Source: G965261055 sp965261055 [NCBI: Fibrobacteria bacterium]
GTDB taxonomy: Bacteria; Fibrobacterota; Fibrobacteria; UBA11236
Assembly: GCA_965261055.1 (NCBI GenBank)
Contig: OZ253440.1
Span: 62,001-126,000 of the forward strand
Length of the DNA: 64,000 nucleotides
Direction of reading: 5' to 3'
The position numbers and the translations under genes are program-made. The notes beneath the pieces were generated by a model. That model saw nothing but the letters and a program-made list of their open reading frames with translations. It did no database searches and was not told the origin of the DNA. How positions within the stretch are numbered: the stretch's first letter is position 1; each line of letters begins with the position of its first letter. Shown here piece after piece: positions 47,014-55,781 of the stretch.

Positions 47014-48975
47014 TTATTTTTTTTTGGTAGCGTTTTTGTTAAGGGGTTCTTTTTTGACGATCTTTTTTTTGGTAGCGTTTTTGTTAAGGGGTTCTTTTTT
47101 GACGATCTTTTTTTTGGTAGCGTTTTTGTTAAGGGGTTCTTTTTTGACGATCTTTTTTTTGGTAGCGTTTTTGTTAAGGGGTTCTTTTTTGACGATCTTT
47201 TTTTTGGTAGCGTTTTTGTTAAGGGGTTCTTTTTTGACGATCTTTTTTTTGGTAGCGTTTTTGTTAAGGGGTTCTTTTTTGACGATCTTTTTTTTGGTAG
47301 CGTTTTTGTTAAGGGGTTCTTTTTTGACGATCTTTTTTTTGGTAGCGTTTTTGTTAAGGGGTTCTTTTTTGACGATCTTTTTTTTGGTAGCGTTTTTGTT
47401 AAGGGGTTCTTTTTTGACGATCTTTTTTTTGGTAGCGTTTTTGTTAAGGGGTTCTTTTTTGACGATCTTTTTTTTGGTAGCGTTTTTGTTAAGGGGTTCT
47501 TTTTTGACGATCTTTTTTTTGGTAGCGTTTTTGTTAAGGGGTTCTTTTTTGACGATCTTTTTTTTGGTAGCGTTTTTGTTAAGGGGTTCTTTTTTGACGA
47601 TCTTTTTTTTGGTAGCGTTTTTGTTAAGGGGTTCTTTTTTGACGATCTTTTTTTTGGTAGCGTTTTTGTTAAGGGGTTCTTTTTTGACGATCTTTTTTTT
47701 GGTAGCGTTTTTGTTAAGGGGTTCTTTTTTGACGATCTTTTTTTTGGTAGCGTTTTTGTTAAGGGGTTCTTTTTTGACGATCTTTTTTTTGGTAGCGTTT
47801 TTGTTAAGGGGTTCTTTTTTGACGATCTTTTTTTTGGTAGCGTTTTTGTTAAGGGGTTCTTTTTTGACGATCTTTTTTTTGGTAGCGTTTTTGTTAAGGG
47901 GTTCTTTTTTGACGATTTTTTTGGTAGCGTTTTTGTTAAGGGGTTCTTTTTTGACGATCTTTTTTTTGGTAGCGTTTTTGTTAAGGGGTTCTTTTTTGAC
48001 GATCTTTTTTTTGGTAGCGTTTTTGTTAAGGGGTTCTTTTTTGACGATCTTTTTTTTGGTAGCGTTTTTGTTAAGGGGTTCTTTTTTGACGATCTTTTTT
48101 TTGGTAGCGTTTTTGTTAAGAGGTTCTTTTTTGACGATCTTTTTCTTCACGGTATCTTTTTTAAGAACAGGTCTTTTTGTTATAGGTTCTGAAACTGGTA
48201 TTTCTTTAGAGATAGGAGGCAGGTCAAAAGTATTTCCTAAATAACGCTTTCTTGCCTCAGGATCTTTAGTTAAATGATCTGTTGTTCCTTCCACTAGAAT
48301 CTTTCCTTCAAACATGATATAAGAACGGTCTGTAACTGCTAAGGTTTCACGAACGCTGTGATCGGTAATTAAGATTCCGATGTTTTGTTGTTTAAGATTA
48401 AAAATCATTTTCTGGATTTCTTCTACTGCAATAGGATCTATTCCAGCAAAAGGTTCATCTAAAAATAAAAAATGGGGATCTGTTGCTAATGCTCTTGCAA
48501 TTTCTAAGCGTCTTCTTTCTCCTCCGCTTAAGCTATAACCTTTTGTTTTTCTTAATTTTTCAATTTTAAAATTCTCTAGTAGTTCTTCTAAGCGTTCTTT
48601 TTGGGTGGCTCGGTTCAATATTTTTCGAGTTTGCAAAATGGCTTTAATGTTATCTTCTACCGATAATTTTCTAAAGATAGAAGCCTCTTGAGGCAGGTAA
48701 GCGAGTCCCATTCTAGCTCTTTTATACATAGGACTTTTTGTCATATTTTCACCATTAATGAAAAAAGAACCTTTGTCCATTGGAACCATGCCAATCATCA
48801 TGTTGAAGGAGGTTGTTTTTCCTGCACCATTTGCACCTAATAAACCAACGATTTCTCTTTTTTTGAGAGACAAGGAGACTTTGTCTACAACCTTACGACC
48901 TCGGTAAGTTTTTTCCATATTGTGTGTCTCAATGGATTTTTCTTGAGGGGTTTGTTTGTTAGTTTTTAGATTCAT
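47014..48975 (-). CDS. lptB: LPS export ATPase LptB with long lysine-rich repeat tail
   Basis: Residues 1-250 are a normal LptB: Walker A GANGAGKT (47-54), signature SLSGGERRR (148-155), Walker B FLFLDEP, switch His in TDHSVRE, and the closing YLGNTFDL. It drives LPS extraction from the inner membrane with LptFG. Where other LptB proteins end, this one runs on for about 400 residues: a short linker (ISKEIPVSEPITKRPV), then about 25 copies of a 15-residue unit KKKIVKKEPLNKNAT, to the stop at 47014. Each unit has six Lys and one Glu, giving a net charge near +125. The tail is presumably disordered and cytoplasmic. Start ATG 48975 lies 20 bases after lptA. Confidence 0.92.
   Translation of the reverse strand: MNLKTNKQTPQEKSIETHNMEKTYRGRKVVDKVSLSLKKREIVGLLGANGAGKTTSFNMMIGMVPMDKGSFFINGENMTKSPMYKRARMGLAYLPQEASIFRKLSVEDNIKAILQTRKILNRATQKERLEELLENFKIEKLRKTKGYSLSGGERRRLEIARALATDPHFLFLDEPFAGIDPIAVEEIQKMIFNLKQQNIGILITDHSVRETLAVTDRSYIMFEGKILVEGTTDHLTKDPEARKRYLGNTFDLPPISKEIPVSEPITKRPVLKKDTVKKKIVKKEPLNKNATKKKIVKKEPLNKNATKKKIVKKEPLNKNATKKKIVKKEPLNKNATKKKIVKKEPLNKNATKKIVKKEPLNKNATKKKIVKKEPLNKNATKKKIVKKEPLNKNATKKKIVKKEPLNKNATKKKIVKKEPLNKNATKKKIVKKEPLNKNATKKKIVKKEPLNKNATKKKIVKKEPLNKNATKKKIVKKEPLNKNATKKKIVKKEPLNKNATKKKIVKKEPLNKNATKKKIVKKEPLNKNATKKKIVKKEPLNKNATKKKIVKKEPLNKNATKKKIVKKEPLNKNATKKKIVKKEPLNKNATKKKIVKKEPLNKNATKKKIVKKEPLNKNATKKKIVKKEPLNKNATKKKIVKKEPLNKNATKKK
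47026..48147 (-). repeat. 45-bp tandem repeat array (about 25 copies) in the 3' part of lptB
   Basis: Counting the bases GGTAGCG on the plus strand gives 25 units at 45-bp steps from 47026 to 48103. The only differences I see are one unit of 42 bp (near 47911, loss of one codon) and one silent base change near 48121. A degenerate further unit (KKDTVKKKIVKKEPL) marks the inner edge. Near identity shows recent expansion or homogenisation. Every length change seen keeps the frame. Confidence 0.95.
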
Positions 48976-48995
48976 GTTTATGTCTATATCTTAGA

Positions 48996-49604
48996 TTAAA
49001 AATTATGATTTGATTTTTGAATGTATTCTTTAAAAGATCCTTTGGCATTGCCGTAAATTTTAAAGTTTTGCATTTGCTTATCTACAAAATTAATATAAAT
49101 GGAGTCACCTTGAGAAATACTTTCTCCTTGATATACATTTTTATTGTCAAATAAATTGTAAATAACTTTGGCTTTATTTTTTAAAACAATGTTCTTGACG
49201 GTGCTATCTTTTAAAAATATGAACATGGTATCAGACTTTAAAGTATTAATAATACTTTTAAGGCTATCTACTATTTGATAAGCAATGCCTTTTATATTAG
49301 TGAATTTGTTTTTTTTTTGTTCAAAAAGCCCAACTTTTCCTTTTAACAAAAAGTTTTGAATTGTGATTTCAACACTATCTTTAGCAGACAGTTGATCTGT
49401 TTTTCGATCCCAAATCGCTTGTTTGGTTTTAAACAGGATTCCACCGTGAGTGCATTCAACATTTCCTTCCATTATGATTTTACTATTAGATGCTAATCCC
49501 TTCATAGATCCAGGGTTGGTTGAACAATCCAAAGACTGTTTTTTTTTAGGTTGGGCTAGTCCAATAATATGGAATATAATAAGAAAAAGAATAAAGTGTT
49601 TCAT
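48996..49604 (-). CDS. lptA: LptA/OstA-like LPS transport protein
   Basis: A 202-residue secreted protein (signal peptide about 1-17) with an OstA-like beta-jellyroll: KIIMEGNVECTHGGILFKTKQAIWDRKTDQLSAKDSVEI and QGESISQGDSIYINFVDKQMQNFKIYGNAKGSF. Bridges inner and outer membrane in LPS export. Position between lptC and lptB supports the call. Confidence 0.82.
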   Translation of the reverse strand: MKHFILFLIIFHIIGLAQPKKKQSLDCSTNPGSMKGLASNSKIIMEGNVECTHGGILFKTKQAIWDRKTDQLSAKDSVEITIQNFLLKGKVGLFEQKKNKFTNIKGIAYQIVDSLKSIINTLKSDTMFIFLKDSTVKNIVLKNKAKVIYNLFDNKNVYQGESISQGDSIYINFVDKQMQNFKIYGNAKGSFKEYIQKSNHNF

Positions 49605-49607
49605 AAT

Positions 49608-50165
49608 TTATTCTAAATCCTCTAAATTTTTAATTTGTGTACGGACATTATTTAAAATAACCCATTCTTTAAATTCTTTATCAGACATAAAACCCTTACC
49701 AGTAATAATGTCTCCATCTTTAGAAATAATTTTAAGTTTAGCATCTGTTGTGATTTTATTTTCTGTCTCATTCCAGACAAGTGAATCTGTATAAATTTTT
49801 TCTTTTTGAGGTGTATAGGCTTTTACCGATCCCCAAAGAGTCATTTGAGAGTACGTTTCGTTAGTTGCTCCAGAATCACTTTCAATCCAAGCTTCAATTT
49901 CGCTTTTTTTGTTTAAAATTTTAATAAAAACGGGTTTTATAAAAAGTTGTGCAGGTTTTGTTCTTTGTGCTAGGTATGTTGTCTTTAATTTCATATATAA
50001 GAACTCATCGTTGTAAATATCAATGACAACAGAGTCTTTCATTTTAAGTGAAATGGGGTTTTCTTTTTTATCTTGTGATAGAGTTGTTGATTCTGATTGT
50101 TTGTAACACTCTGTAATGAAAATAAAAATTGAAAGTAGAGTAATTAAGATTTTAAAAGAAGGCAT
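49608..50165 (-). CDS. lptC: LptC-like LPS export lipoprotein
   Basis: A 185-residue protein with a hydrophobic N-terminus ending FIFITEC (Cys20, possible lipidation, with a non-canonical Glu before Cys). The domain ESDSGATNETYSQMTLWGSVKAY and DSLVWNETENKITTDAKLKIISKDGDIITGKGFMSD is typical LptC. Three bases separate it from lptA. Confidence 0.82.
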   Translation of the reverse strand: MPSFKILITLLSIFIFITECYKQSESTTLSQDKKENPISLKMKDSVVIDIYNDEFLYMKLKTTYLAQRTKPAQLFIKPVFIKILNKKSEIEAWIESDSGATNETYSQMTLWGSVKAYTPQKEKIYTDSLVWNETENKITTDAKLKIISKDGDIITGKGFMSDKEFKEWVILNNVRTQIKNLEDLE

Positions 50166-50169
50166 ATGT

Positions 50170-51525
50170 TTATTGGAGATTATAGGATTTAATTTTTCGC
50201 CATAGGGTTGGTCTAGATATACCTAAAATTTTAGCAGCTTTCGTTTGATTAGGATAAGTTTTTAAAACATTATGGATATATTTTCTTTCTAATTCTTGAA
50301 GAGTTATAAAATGTTGCTTATTATTTATTTCTATTGAGTTTAAATTTGAAGGGAGTTGAGGAAGAGATAAGCCTTGAATAAGGTCTTCAGGTAAGTGTTT
50401 TTTAAGAATATGTGTTCCATCACATAAAATAATGGCATGTTCTATAATATTTTCAAGTTCCCTTACATTTCCAGGATAGTTATATTCTGTTAGGATAGAT
50501 TCTACTTCTTTGGAAAGACCTTGTATCAGTAGTGGATTTTTATTTTGATGTTTTTTAACAAAAAATAAAATGAGATGAGGTAAATTAATTTTACGCTCTC
50601 TTAGTGGAGGTAAATCAAAATTAAAAATATTAAGTCTGTAAAATAAATCTTCCCTAAATTCGTTTTTTTTAACAGCCTCTTTAAGGTTTACATTTGTCGC
50701 TGCAATGATTCTTACATTGAGTGTTTTTATTTCTGTTTCCCCTAAACGACGAATCTCTTTATTTTGTAAAAAGCGTAATAATTTTACTTGTAGGTGTTTT
50801 GGTATCTCTCCAATTTCATCTAGAAATAAAGTTCCATTATCTGCCTCCTCAAAGAGCCCTTTTTTATCATTAAGAGCTCCTGTAAATGCACCTTTTTTGA
50901 CTCCGAATAGTTCTGATTCAATTAGGTTTTCTGGGATAGATCCACAATTGATTGTAATAAATGGTTTTTTATTGCGTTTACTTTGTCGATGAATGAGTTG
51001 GGCTATAAATTCTTTACCAGTTCCTGATTCCCCTTGAATTAAAATAGAGCTATCGGTAGGGGCAACTTTCTCTATCACGGATAAAATTTTATCCATTACT
51101 GGGGTTTTACCTAAAAGATCGTGTATCCATTGCTCTTCCCATAAACGATGTTCTTGTTGAACTAAGATTTGGTTAGATCGCTTATAGCATTCTTGTTCTA
51201 AAGTTTTGGTCTCGATGGGTAATAAAAAATAACTATGAGCTCCACGCTGAACACATGATTCAGCTTGTTTTATTTTTTTAGGTGTTGTCAGAATAAAAAC
51301 TTGGATATGTGGGCTTTTTTCTTGGATGTAAGTAATAATATCTAGGTTATCAATATTGATATCATGAATAGATAAAAACACGATATTAATGGAAGGTTCT
51401 TTTTCTATTAGATTAAATAAATCAGTATTTTGATGGACAGATTCAAATTGAGTGTTTTTTAATGACCATTCGGATTTTAATTTTTCCTTAAAGCTTGAAC
51501 TTGAATCAATCAGTAAAATTTTCAT
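50170..51525 (-). CDS. Sigma-54-dependent activator with degenerate receiver domain
   Basis: A 451-residue NtrC-type regulator: N-terminal receiver-like domain (1-115), AAA+ domain with Walker A GESGTGKE (165-172), the sigma-54 contact loop GAFTGA (212-217), and a Fis-type helix-turn-helix (AAKILGISRPTLWRKI) at the end. The receiver lacks the phosphorylated Asp: the aligned place reads VFLSIHD, Ser52. The conserved Lys is also gone (FLLPIE instead of xKP). Start ATG 51525 is used; the longer frame to 51591 would translate a perfect hairpin. The gene heads the lpt-rpoN-pts block, four bases before lptC. Confidence 0.9.
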   Translation of the reverse strand: MKILLIDSSSSFKEKLKSEWSLKNTQFESVHQNTDLFNLIEKEPSINIVFLSIHDINIDNLDIITYIQEKSPHIQVFILTTPKKIKQAESCVQRGAHSYFLLPIETKTLEQECYKRSNQILVQQEHRLWEEQWIHDLLGKTPVMDKILSVIEKVAPTDSSILIQGESGTGKEFIAQLIHRQSKRNKKPFITINCGSIPENLIESELFGVKKGAFTGALNDKKGLFEEADNGTLFLDEIGEIPKHLQVKLLRFLQNKEIRRLGETEIKTLNVRIIAATNVNLKEAVKKNEFREDLFYRLNIFNFDLPPLRERKINLPHLILFFVKKHQNKNPLLIQGLSKEVESILTEYNYPGNVRELENIIEHAIILCDGTHILKKHLPEDLIQGLSLPQLPSNLNSIEINNKQHFITLQELERKYIHNVLKTYPNQTKAAKILGISRPTLWRKIKSYNLQ

Positions 51526-51545
51526 AGTATTTTGTATCAATAGTA

Positions 51546-51583
51546 TTACCTGCTTAGAAAATATAGCTTTTCTAAGCAGGTAA
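51546..51583. terminator. Perfect 16-bp hairpin between dnaJ and the sigma-54 activator
   Basis: TTACCTGCTTAGAAAA and its exact complement surround a six-base loop (TATAGC). It follows the dnaJ stop (51621) and ends 21 bases before the activator's ATG (51525). There is no T-run on the minus strand after it, so it may be a weak terminator, an mRNA-stability element or a regulatory site for the activator gene. Confidence 0.6.
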
Positions 51584-51620
51584 CTTGTCATTTTTTAAAA
51601 ACCTCTAACTTAGGTTTCGT

Positions 51621-52748
51621 TTAGAATATCTTTTCAAAAAATGATTTTTTTTGAGGTTTTTTAGATTCTAAATCTCGCAATTCTTGAATTAAAGATCGTT
51701 CCTTATCGGAAAGTTGAGTTGGAACAGTGATACGAACTCGAACGAATTGATCTCCTTTTCCATGACCATTCAAGACTGGGAGTCCTTGACCTTTAATTCT
51801 AAATAACTTTTCAGAAGCTGTTCCTGCAGGAATTTTAAGCTTTGCTTTACCATCAATTGTTGGAACGACAATTTCTTCTCCCAAAGTAGCACTTGAAAAA
51901 GAAATTTCAAGAGGCAAATAAAGATCTTCTTTTTCACGGTTAAAAATTTCGTGTTTTTTCTCGTGAATTAAAGCGATTAAATCTCCATTTGCACCTCCAT
52001 TTGCACCAGAATGACCTTGTCCTCTTAGAGTGAGATAATTTCCTTCTGAGACTCCAGCAGGAATATCAATTGCAATGGTTGTTCCTTTGCTTCTTTCTCG
52101 ACCTTCTCCATGACAGCTTTGGCAATTTTGAGCAAAACTAAATCCTTGACCACGACAATTCGGGCAACTAACAATATTACTGAATTGACCTAGCATTGTA
52201 TTTTGGGTTTGTCGGACTTGCCCAGCTCCTTCACAAGTTTTACAGCTTTGTTTATTTTTGCCACCTTGTCCAGAACAAATTGAACAGGAAGTATAGCGTT
52301 TAAGGCGCACTTTTTTAGTAACACCTTTGGAAATTTCTTTTAAAGTTAGGTTTAATTCAATTTGAATATCCTCTCCGCTAGGGGCAGAGCGACGACCAGA
52401 ACTTCTGCGTCCTCCACTTCTTGAACCACCTCCAAAAACATCTCCAAAAACATCTCCAAAGTTACTAAAGATGTCATCAAAGTTACTAAAGCCCTGATTA
52501 CTTCCGCCTCCGCTATTACCCATTTGTTGGTAATTATCGTGACCGTATTGGTCGTAGCGTGAGCGTTTTTCAGAATCACTTAAAGTTCCATAAGCTTCAG
52601 CGGCTTCTTTAAACTTTAGTTCGGCTTCAGCATTACCAGGATTTTTGTCTGGGTGATACTTAACGGCTATTTTTTTATAAGCAGATTTTATCTCCTTAGC
52701 ATCCGATGATTTAGAAATACCTAGAATGTCATAAAAATCTTTAGCCAT
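51621..52748 (-). CDS. dnaJ: Chaperone protein DnaJ
   Basis: Hsp40 co-chaperone of DnaK. J-domain with KYHPDKNPG, a Gly/Ser-rich linker (FGDVFGDVFGGGSRSGGRRS), four zinc-binding C-x-x-C-x-G-x-G repeats (CSICSGQG, CKTCEGAG, CPNCRGQG, CQSCHGEG) and the C-terminal substrate domain. 375 residues. Its ATG overlaps the dnaK stop by one base (TAATG). Confidence 0.97.
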   Translation of the reverse strand: MAKDFYDILGISKSSDAKEIKSAYKKIAVKYHPDKNPGNAEAELKFKEAAEAYGTLSDSEKRSRYDQYGHDNYQQMGNSGGGSNQGFSNFDDIFSNFGDVFGDVFGGGSRSGGRRSSGRRSAPSGEDIQIELNLTLKEISKGVTKKVRLKRYTSCSICSGQGGKNKQSCKTCEGAGQVRQTQNTMLGQFSNIVSCPNCRGQGFSFAQNCQSCHGEGRERSKGTTIAIDIPAGVSEGNYLTLRGQGHSGANGGANGDLIALIHEKKHEIFNREKEDLYLPLEISFSSATLGEEIVVPTIDGKAKLKIPAGTASEKLFRIKGQGLPVLNGHGKGDQFVRVRITVPTQLSDKERSLIQELRDLESKKPQKKSFFEKIF

Positions 52749-54661
52749 TATTCGTCCACAACTTCATATTCAGCATCTACTGCACCTTCACTATTTTTCT
52801 TTTGATTTGGTTTGGCATCTTCTTTTTGTGATTTTGCGTCATTAGGTTGTTCAGCTTGAGCTTGTTTCGCAGCAGCTTCAGCTAATTTTTGAGATACAGC
52901 TTGGAGTTTTTCCATGCCTTTTTTTAGTTCTTCAATATTAGCAGCTTCTTTTGCTTTTTTTAACTTTTCAATGATTGCTTTAGTTTCTTTTTTATCGGCT
53001 TCAGAAACAGTTTTTTCATTATCTTTCAATAGTTTTTCTGTAGCATAAATGCTTTGTTCTGCTTGATTGATTATTTCAACTTTTTCTTTTTCAGCTTTAT
53101 CTTTTTCGGCATTGGCTTCAGCTTCTTTAACCATTTTATTAATTTCTTCTTCAGATAAGCCAGAAGAAGACTCAATTTTGATTTTTTGTTCTTTACCAGT
53201 TGCTTTATCTTTTGCACTTACATGCACGATACCATTCGCATCAATATCGAAAGTCACTTCAATTTGAGGAACACCTCTAGGAGCAGCACTGATATCAGTT
53301 AAATCAAAACGCCCAATTGTTCTATTGTGTTGAGCCATTTCTCGCTCACCTTGTAGAACGTGAATGCTTACTTGTGTTTGATTATCTTCAGCTGTTGAGA
53401 AGACCTGACTTTTCTTAGCAGGTATTGTCGTGTTTCTTTCAATTAATTTTGTCATTACACCACCTAAAGTTTCAATTCCTAAAGATAATGGAGTCACATC
53501 TAATAAAAGAACATCTTTTACAGCATCGTCACCAGCTAAAACACCAGCTTGAATTCCTGCACCAATTGCAACAACTTCATCTGGATTCACACCTTTGTGA
53601 GGTTCTTTGTTAAAAAAGTCTTGTACTTTTTGTTGAATTGCTGGGATACGTGTTGATCCACCTACCAAAATAACTTCATCAATATCTGAAATACTAATGC
53701 CAGAATCATCTAGAGCTTTTTGGCAAGGGTCAATAGAGCGGTTAACTAAGTCTTCCGTTAGTTGGTTAAAAGTAGAAAGATTTAATGTTAAATCTAAATG
53801 CTTAGGTCCACTTGCATCTGCAATAATAAAAGGTAAGTTGATATTAGATGAATTTGTACCCGAAAGTTCAATTTTCGTCTTTTCAGCGGCTTCTTTAACA
53901 CGCTGAACAGCCATTTTATCATTTTTTAAATCAATTCCTTGATCTTTTTTAAACTCAGAATAAATCCAATTCATGATTACATTATCAAAGTCATCTCCTC
54001 CAAGCTGTGTGTCTCCGTTGGTTGCTTTCACTTCAAAAACACCATCGCCAATTTCTAAGATAGAGATATCAAATGTACCACCACCTAAGTCATAAACAGC
54101 AATTGTTTGGTTTTCGTTTTTTTCTAAACCATAAGCCAGAGCAGCAGCAGTTGGTTCATTCACAATACGTAAAACTTCTAAACCTGCAATTTTACCTGCA
54201 TCTTTAGTTGCTTGTCTTTGGCTATCGTTAAAATAAGCTGGAACAGTAATTACAGCTTGAGTGATATCTTCTCCTAAATACTCTTCGGCAGTCTTTTTTA
54301 GATTTTGCAAAATAATTGCTGAAATTTCAGGTGGAGTAAAGTTTTTGTCGTTAGTATGAATAGAAATAGGGTCACTACCACTACTAGCTAAATCATAAGA
54401 TAGATTTTTTTCGGTATCTGTTAATTCGCTGTGTTTGCGTCCAATAAATCGTTTTGCTGAATAGATTGTATTCTTAGGGTTGGTGATTGCTTGTCTTTTG
54501 GCAACTTGCCCAACTAGTGTTTGTTTATCTTTTGAAAAAGCAACAACAGAAGGTGTTGTTCTTCCGCCTTCTGGGTTTGCAATAACAACCGGTTTTCCAC
54601 CTTCCATCACTGAAACACATGAGTTTGTTGTTCCTAAATCAATTCCTATAATTTTTCCCAT
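52748..54661 (-). CDS. dnaK: Chaperone protein DnaK
   Basis: Hsp70, 637 residues. ATPase domain with [32 protein letters not shown], and [13 protein letters not shown]; substrate-binding domain with [20 protein letters not shown]; a lid; and the tail AEYEVVDE. Downstream of grpE by 28 bases with AAAGGAC before ATG. Confidence 0.97.
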   Translation of the reverse strand: MGKIIGIDLGTTNSCVSVMEGGKPVVIANPEGGRTTPSVVAFSKDKQTLVGQVAKRQAITNPKNTIYSAKRFIGRKHSELTDTEKNLSYDLASSGSDPISIHTNDKNFTPPEISAIILQNLKKTAEEYLGEDITQAVITVPAYFNDSQRQATKDAGKIAGLEVLRIVNEPTAAALAYGLEKNENQTIAVYDLGGGTFDISILEIGDGVFEVKATNGDTQLGGDDFDNVIMNWIYSEFKKDQGIDLKNDKMAVQRVKEAAEKTKIELSGTNSSNINLPFIIADASGPKHLDLTLNLSTFNQLTEDLVNRSIDPCQKALDDSGISISDIDEVILVGGSTRIPAIQQKVQDFFNKEPHKGVNPDEVVAIGAGIQAGVLAGDDAVKDVLLLDVTPLSLGIETLGGVMTKLIERNTTIPAKKSQVFSTAEDNQTQVSIHVLQGEREMAQHNRTIGRFDLTDISAAPRGVPQIEVTFDIDANGIVHVSAKDKATGKEQKIKIESSSGLSEEEINKMVKEAEANAEKDKAEKEKVEIINQAEQSIYATEKLLKDNEKTVSEADKKETKAIIEKLKKAKEAANIEELKKGMEKLQAVSQKLAEAAAKQAQAEQPNDAKSQKEDAKPNQKKNSEGAVDAEYEVVDE

Positions 54662-54689
54662 TTTATGTCCTTTTTTTGTTTTAAAATTG

Positions 54690-55391
54690 TTACTCTTTAC
54701 CTATTGAGGTAATGACTTGTGCGTGTTTTAAGATTTTGTTTTTGAATTTGTAGCCTTTTTGAAAGACTTCAATCACATGATTTTCGGCGAGTTTATCATG
54801 AGCTTGTTGCATGAGTGCTTCGTGAACATTAGGATCAAACTCTTCACCTTCTGGATTGATTTCCTCTAAACCTGCTTCAGATAAATTGTCTGTCAATTGT
54901 TTAAGAGTAAGTTCTAAACCTTTTGTTAAATCTTCTAAAGTTGTTTTTTCTGAATTTAACGCTCGTTCCATATTTTGAATAGTAGGGAGTATCTTTTGAA
55001 TAAGTTCAGCCCCTGCTGTTTGGTAATTTTCTAAACTTTCTCTTGCAGAACGATTTCTAAAATTTTCAAATTCAGCATAAAGTCTCAAATACTTGTTATT
55101 AAGCTCTTGATATTCAGCATGCTCTTGAACTGATTCTATAGTTAATTTTTCACTTTTTGTGTCTTCTTTTGTGTCTTCTTTTGTGTCTTCTTTTGTGTCT
55201 TCTTTTGTGTTTTCAGTAGATGCTTCTTTTATAGATACTTCTTTTATAGATGCTTCTTTTATAGATGCTTCTTTTATAGATGCTTCTTTTGTATCAGGAG
55301 TTTCCTCTATTTGTTCTACATCTGTAGTGTTTAGAGTTTCTTCTTTGATTTCTTTTTGTCGCTCTGGTTGTTTATCTTTTTTTTGTGTCAT
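54690..55391 (-). CDS. grpE: Nucleotide exchange factor GrpE with tandem-repeat N-terminus
   Basis: A 233-residue GrpE. The C-terminal half is normal: coiled coil ([19 protein letters not shown]) and the beta-domain with [10 protein letters not shown]. The N-terminal 90 residues are made of repeats: about five KEASI units, then four KEDT units. They look disordered and charged. First gene of grpE-dnaK-dnaJ. I see no CIRCE element upstream. Confidence 0.93.
   Translation of the reverse strand: MTQKKDKQPERQKEIKEETLNTTDVEQIEETPDTKEASIKEASIKEASIKEVSIKEASTENTKEDTKEDTKEDTKEDTKSEKLTIESVQEHAEYQELNNKYLRLYAEFENFRNRSARESLENYQTAGAELIQKILPTIQNMERALNSEKTTLEDLTKGLELTLKQLTDNLSEAGLEEINPEGEEFDPNVHEALMQQAHDKLAENHVIEVFQKGYKFKNKILKHAQVITSIGKE
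55159..55292 (-). repeat. Two short tandem repeats in grpE
   Basis: On the plus strand, GTGTCTTCTTTT (12 bp) repeats four times from about 55159, followed after a short gap by about five 15-bp units ATAGATGCTTCTTTT ending near 55292, with single-base variants. Both unit lengths keep the frame. Confidence 0.85.
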
Positions 55392-55625
55392 GATTCTCTT
55401 TTTAAGTGGAACACTCCAAATAGAGCGAAAACCATGCCAAAATGTAATAATAATAGCTTTTAAACAAAAAAACTATAAAAGTATTGATATTGTAATTAAA
55501 ATCATAAAATAATGGATAAAAATAATGGTTATGATGAGTAGTTTTATAGGATGATGAATAAAAATAGATAAAATAAAATGCATTGTTGCATTTTGAAATG
55601 TTGCATTTTGAACCATTTTTTATAA

Positions 55626-55660
55626 AGTTAGGTGATTATCCTAATTAAGGAATTTACTTT
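55626..55660. repeat. Conserved downstream block, copy A
   Basis: AGTTAGGTGATTATCCTAAT and the following 15 bases match blocks at 57261-57300 and 58650-58687. Each lies downstream of one YwqK-type lipoprotein gene. The other sequence in 55392-55625 is AT-rich and holds no gene that I can see. Confidence 0.65.
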
Positions 55661-55667
55661 GTCAAGT

Positions 55668-55775
55668 AAAATTTTAGGATTAATTGGATACTGCTCTATT
55701 TATAGCTGGAGTTGTAAACTCTGTAGTGAGCCTCTTTCTCACTTCTTTGAAGTTTTTTTTTTGCCTTTATTTCCC
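55668..55775 (-). pseudogene. Broken C-terminal end of a repeat lipoprotein
   Basis: On the minus strand, bases matching the 3' end of the 649-residue lipoprotein gene (ending 58753) can be followed, including ACTCCAGCTAT and ATCCTAAAATTTT, but with indels and a stop. One frame reads NGEIKAKK; another reads TTPAINRAVSN. It lies just after the stop of the 363-residue gene, which therefore has lost the family's usual end. Confidence 0.7.
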
Positions 55776-55781
55776 CATTAG

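Noticed and set aside
47026-48147. CRISPR array
   Set aside because: Units are head-to-tail with no unique spacers and translate in frame with lptB.
46996-48244. Two long plus-strand open frames (about 400 codons) made of hydrophobic repeats, opposite lptB
   Set aside because: They exist only because the 45-bp unit has no stop in those frames. No ribosome binding site or plausible N-terminus, and the minus-strand frame is a continuation of a clear LptB.
51526-51591. A 22-residue N-terminal extension of the sigma-54 activator
   Set aside because: It would translate through the perfect hairpin at 51546-51583 and precede the normal receiver start MKILLID.
55392-55625. CIRCE or other heat-shock operator before grpE
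   Set aside because: No inverted repeat resembling TTAGCACTC-N9-GAGTGCTAA was found; no other strong candidate seen.
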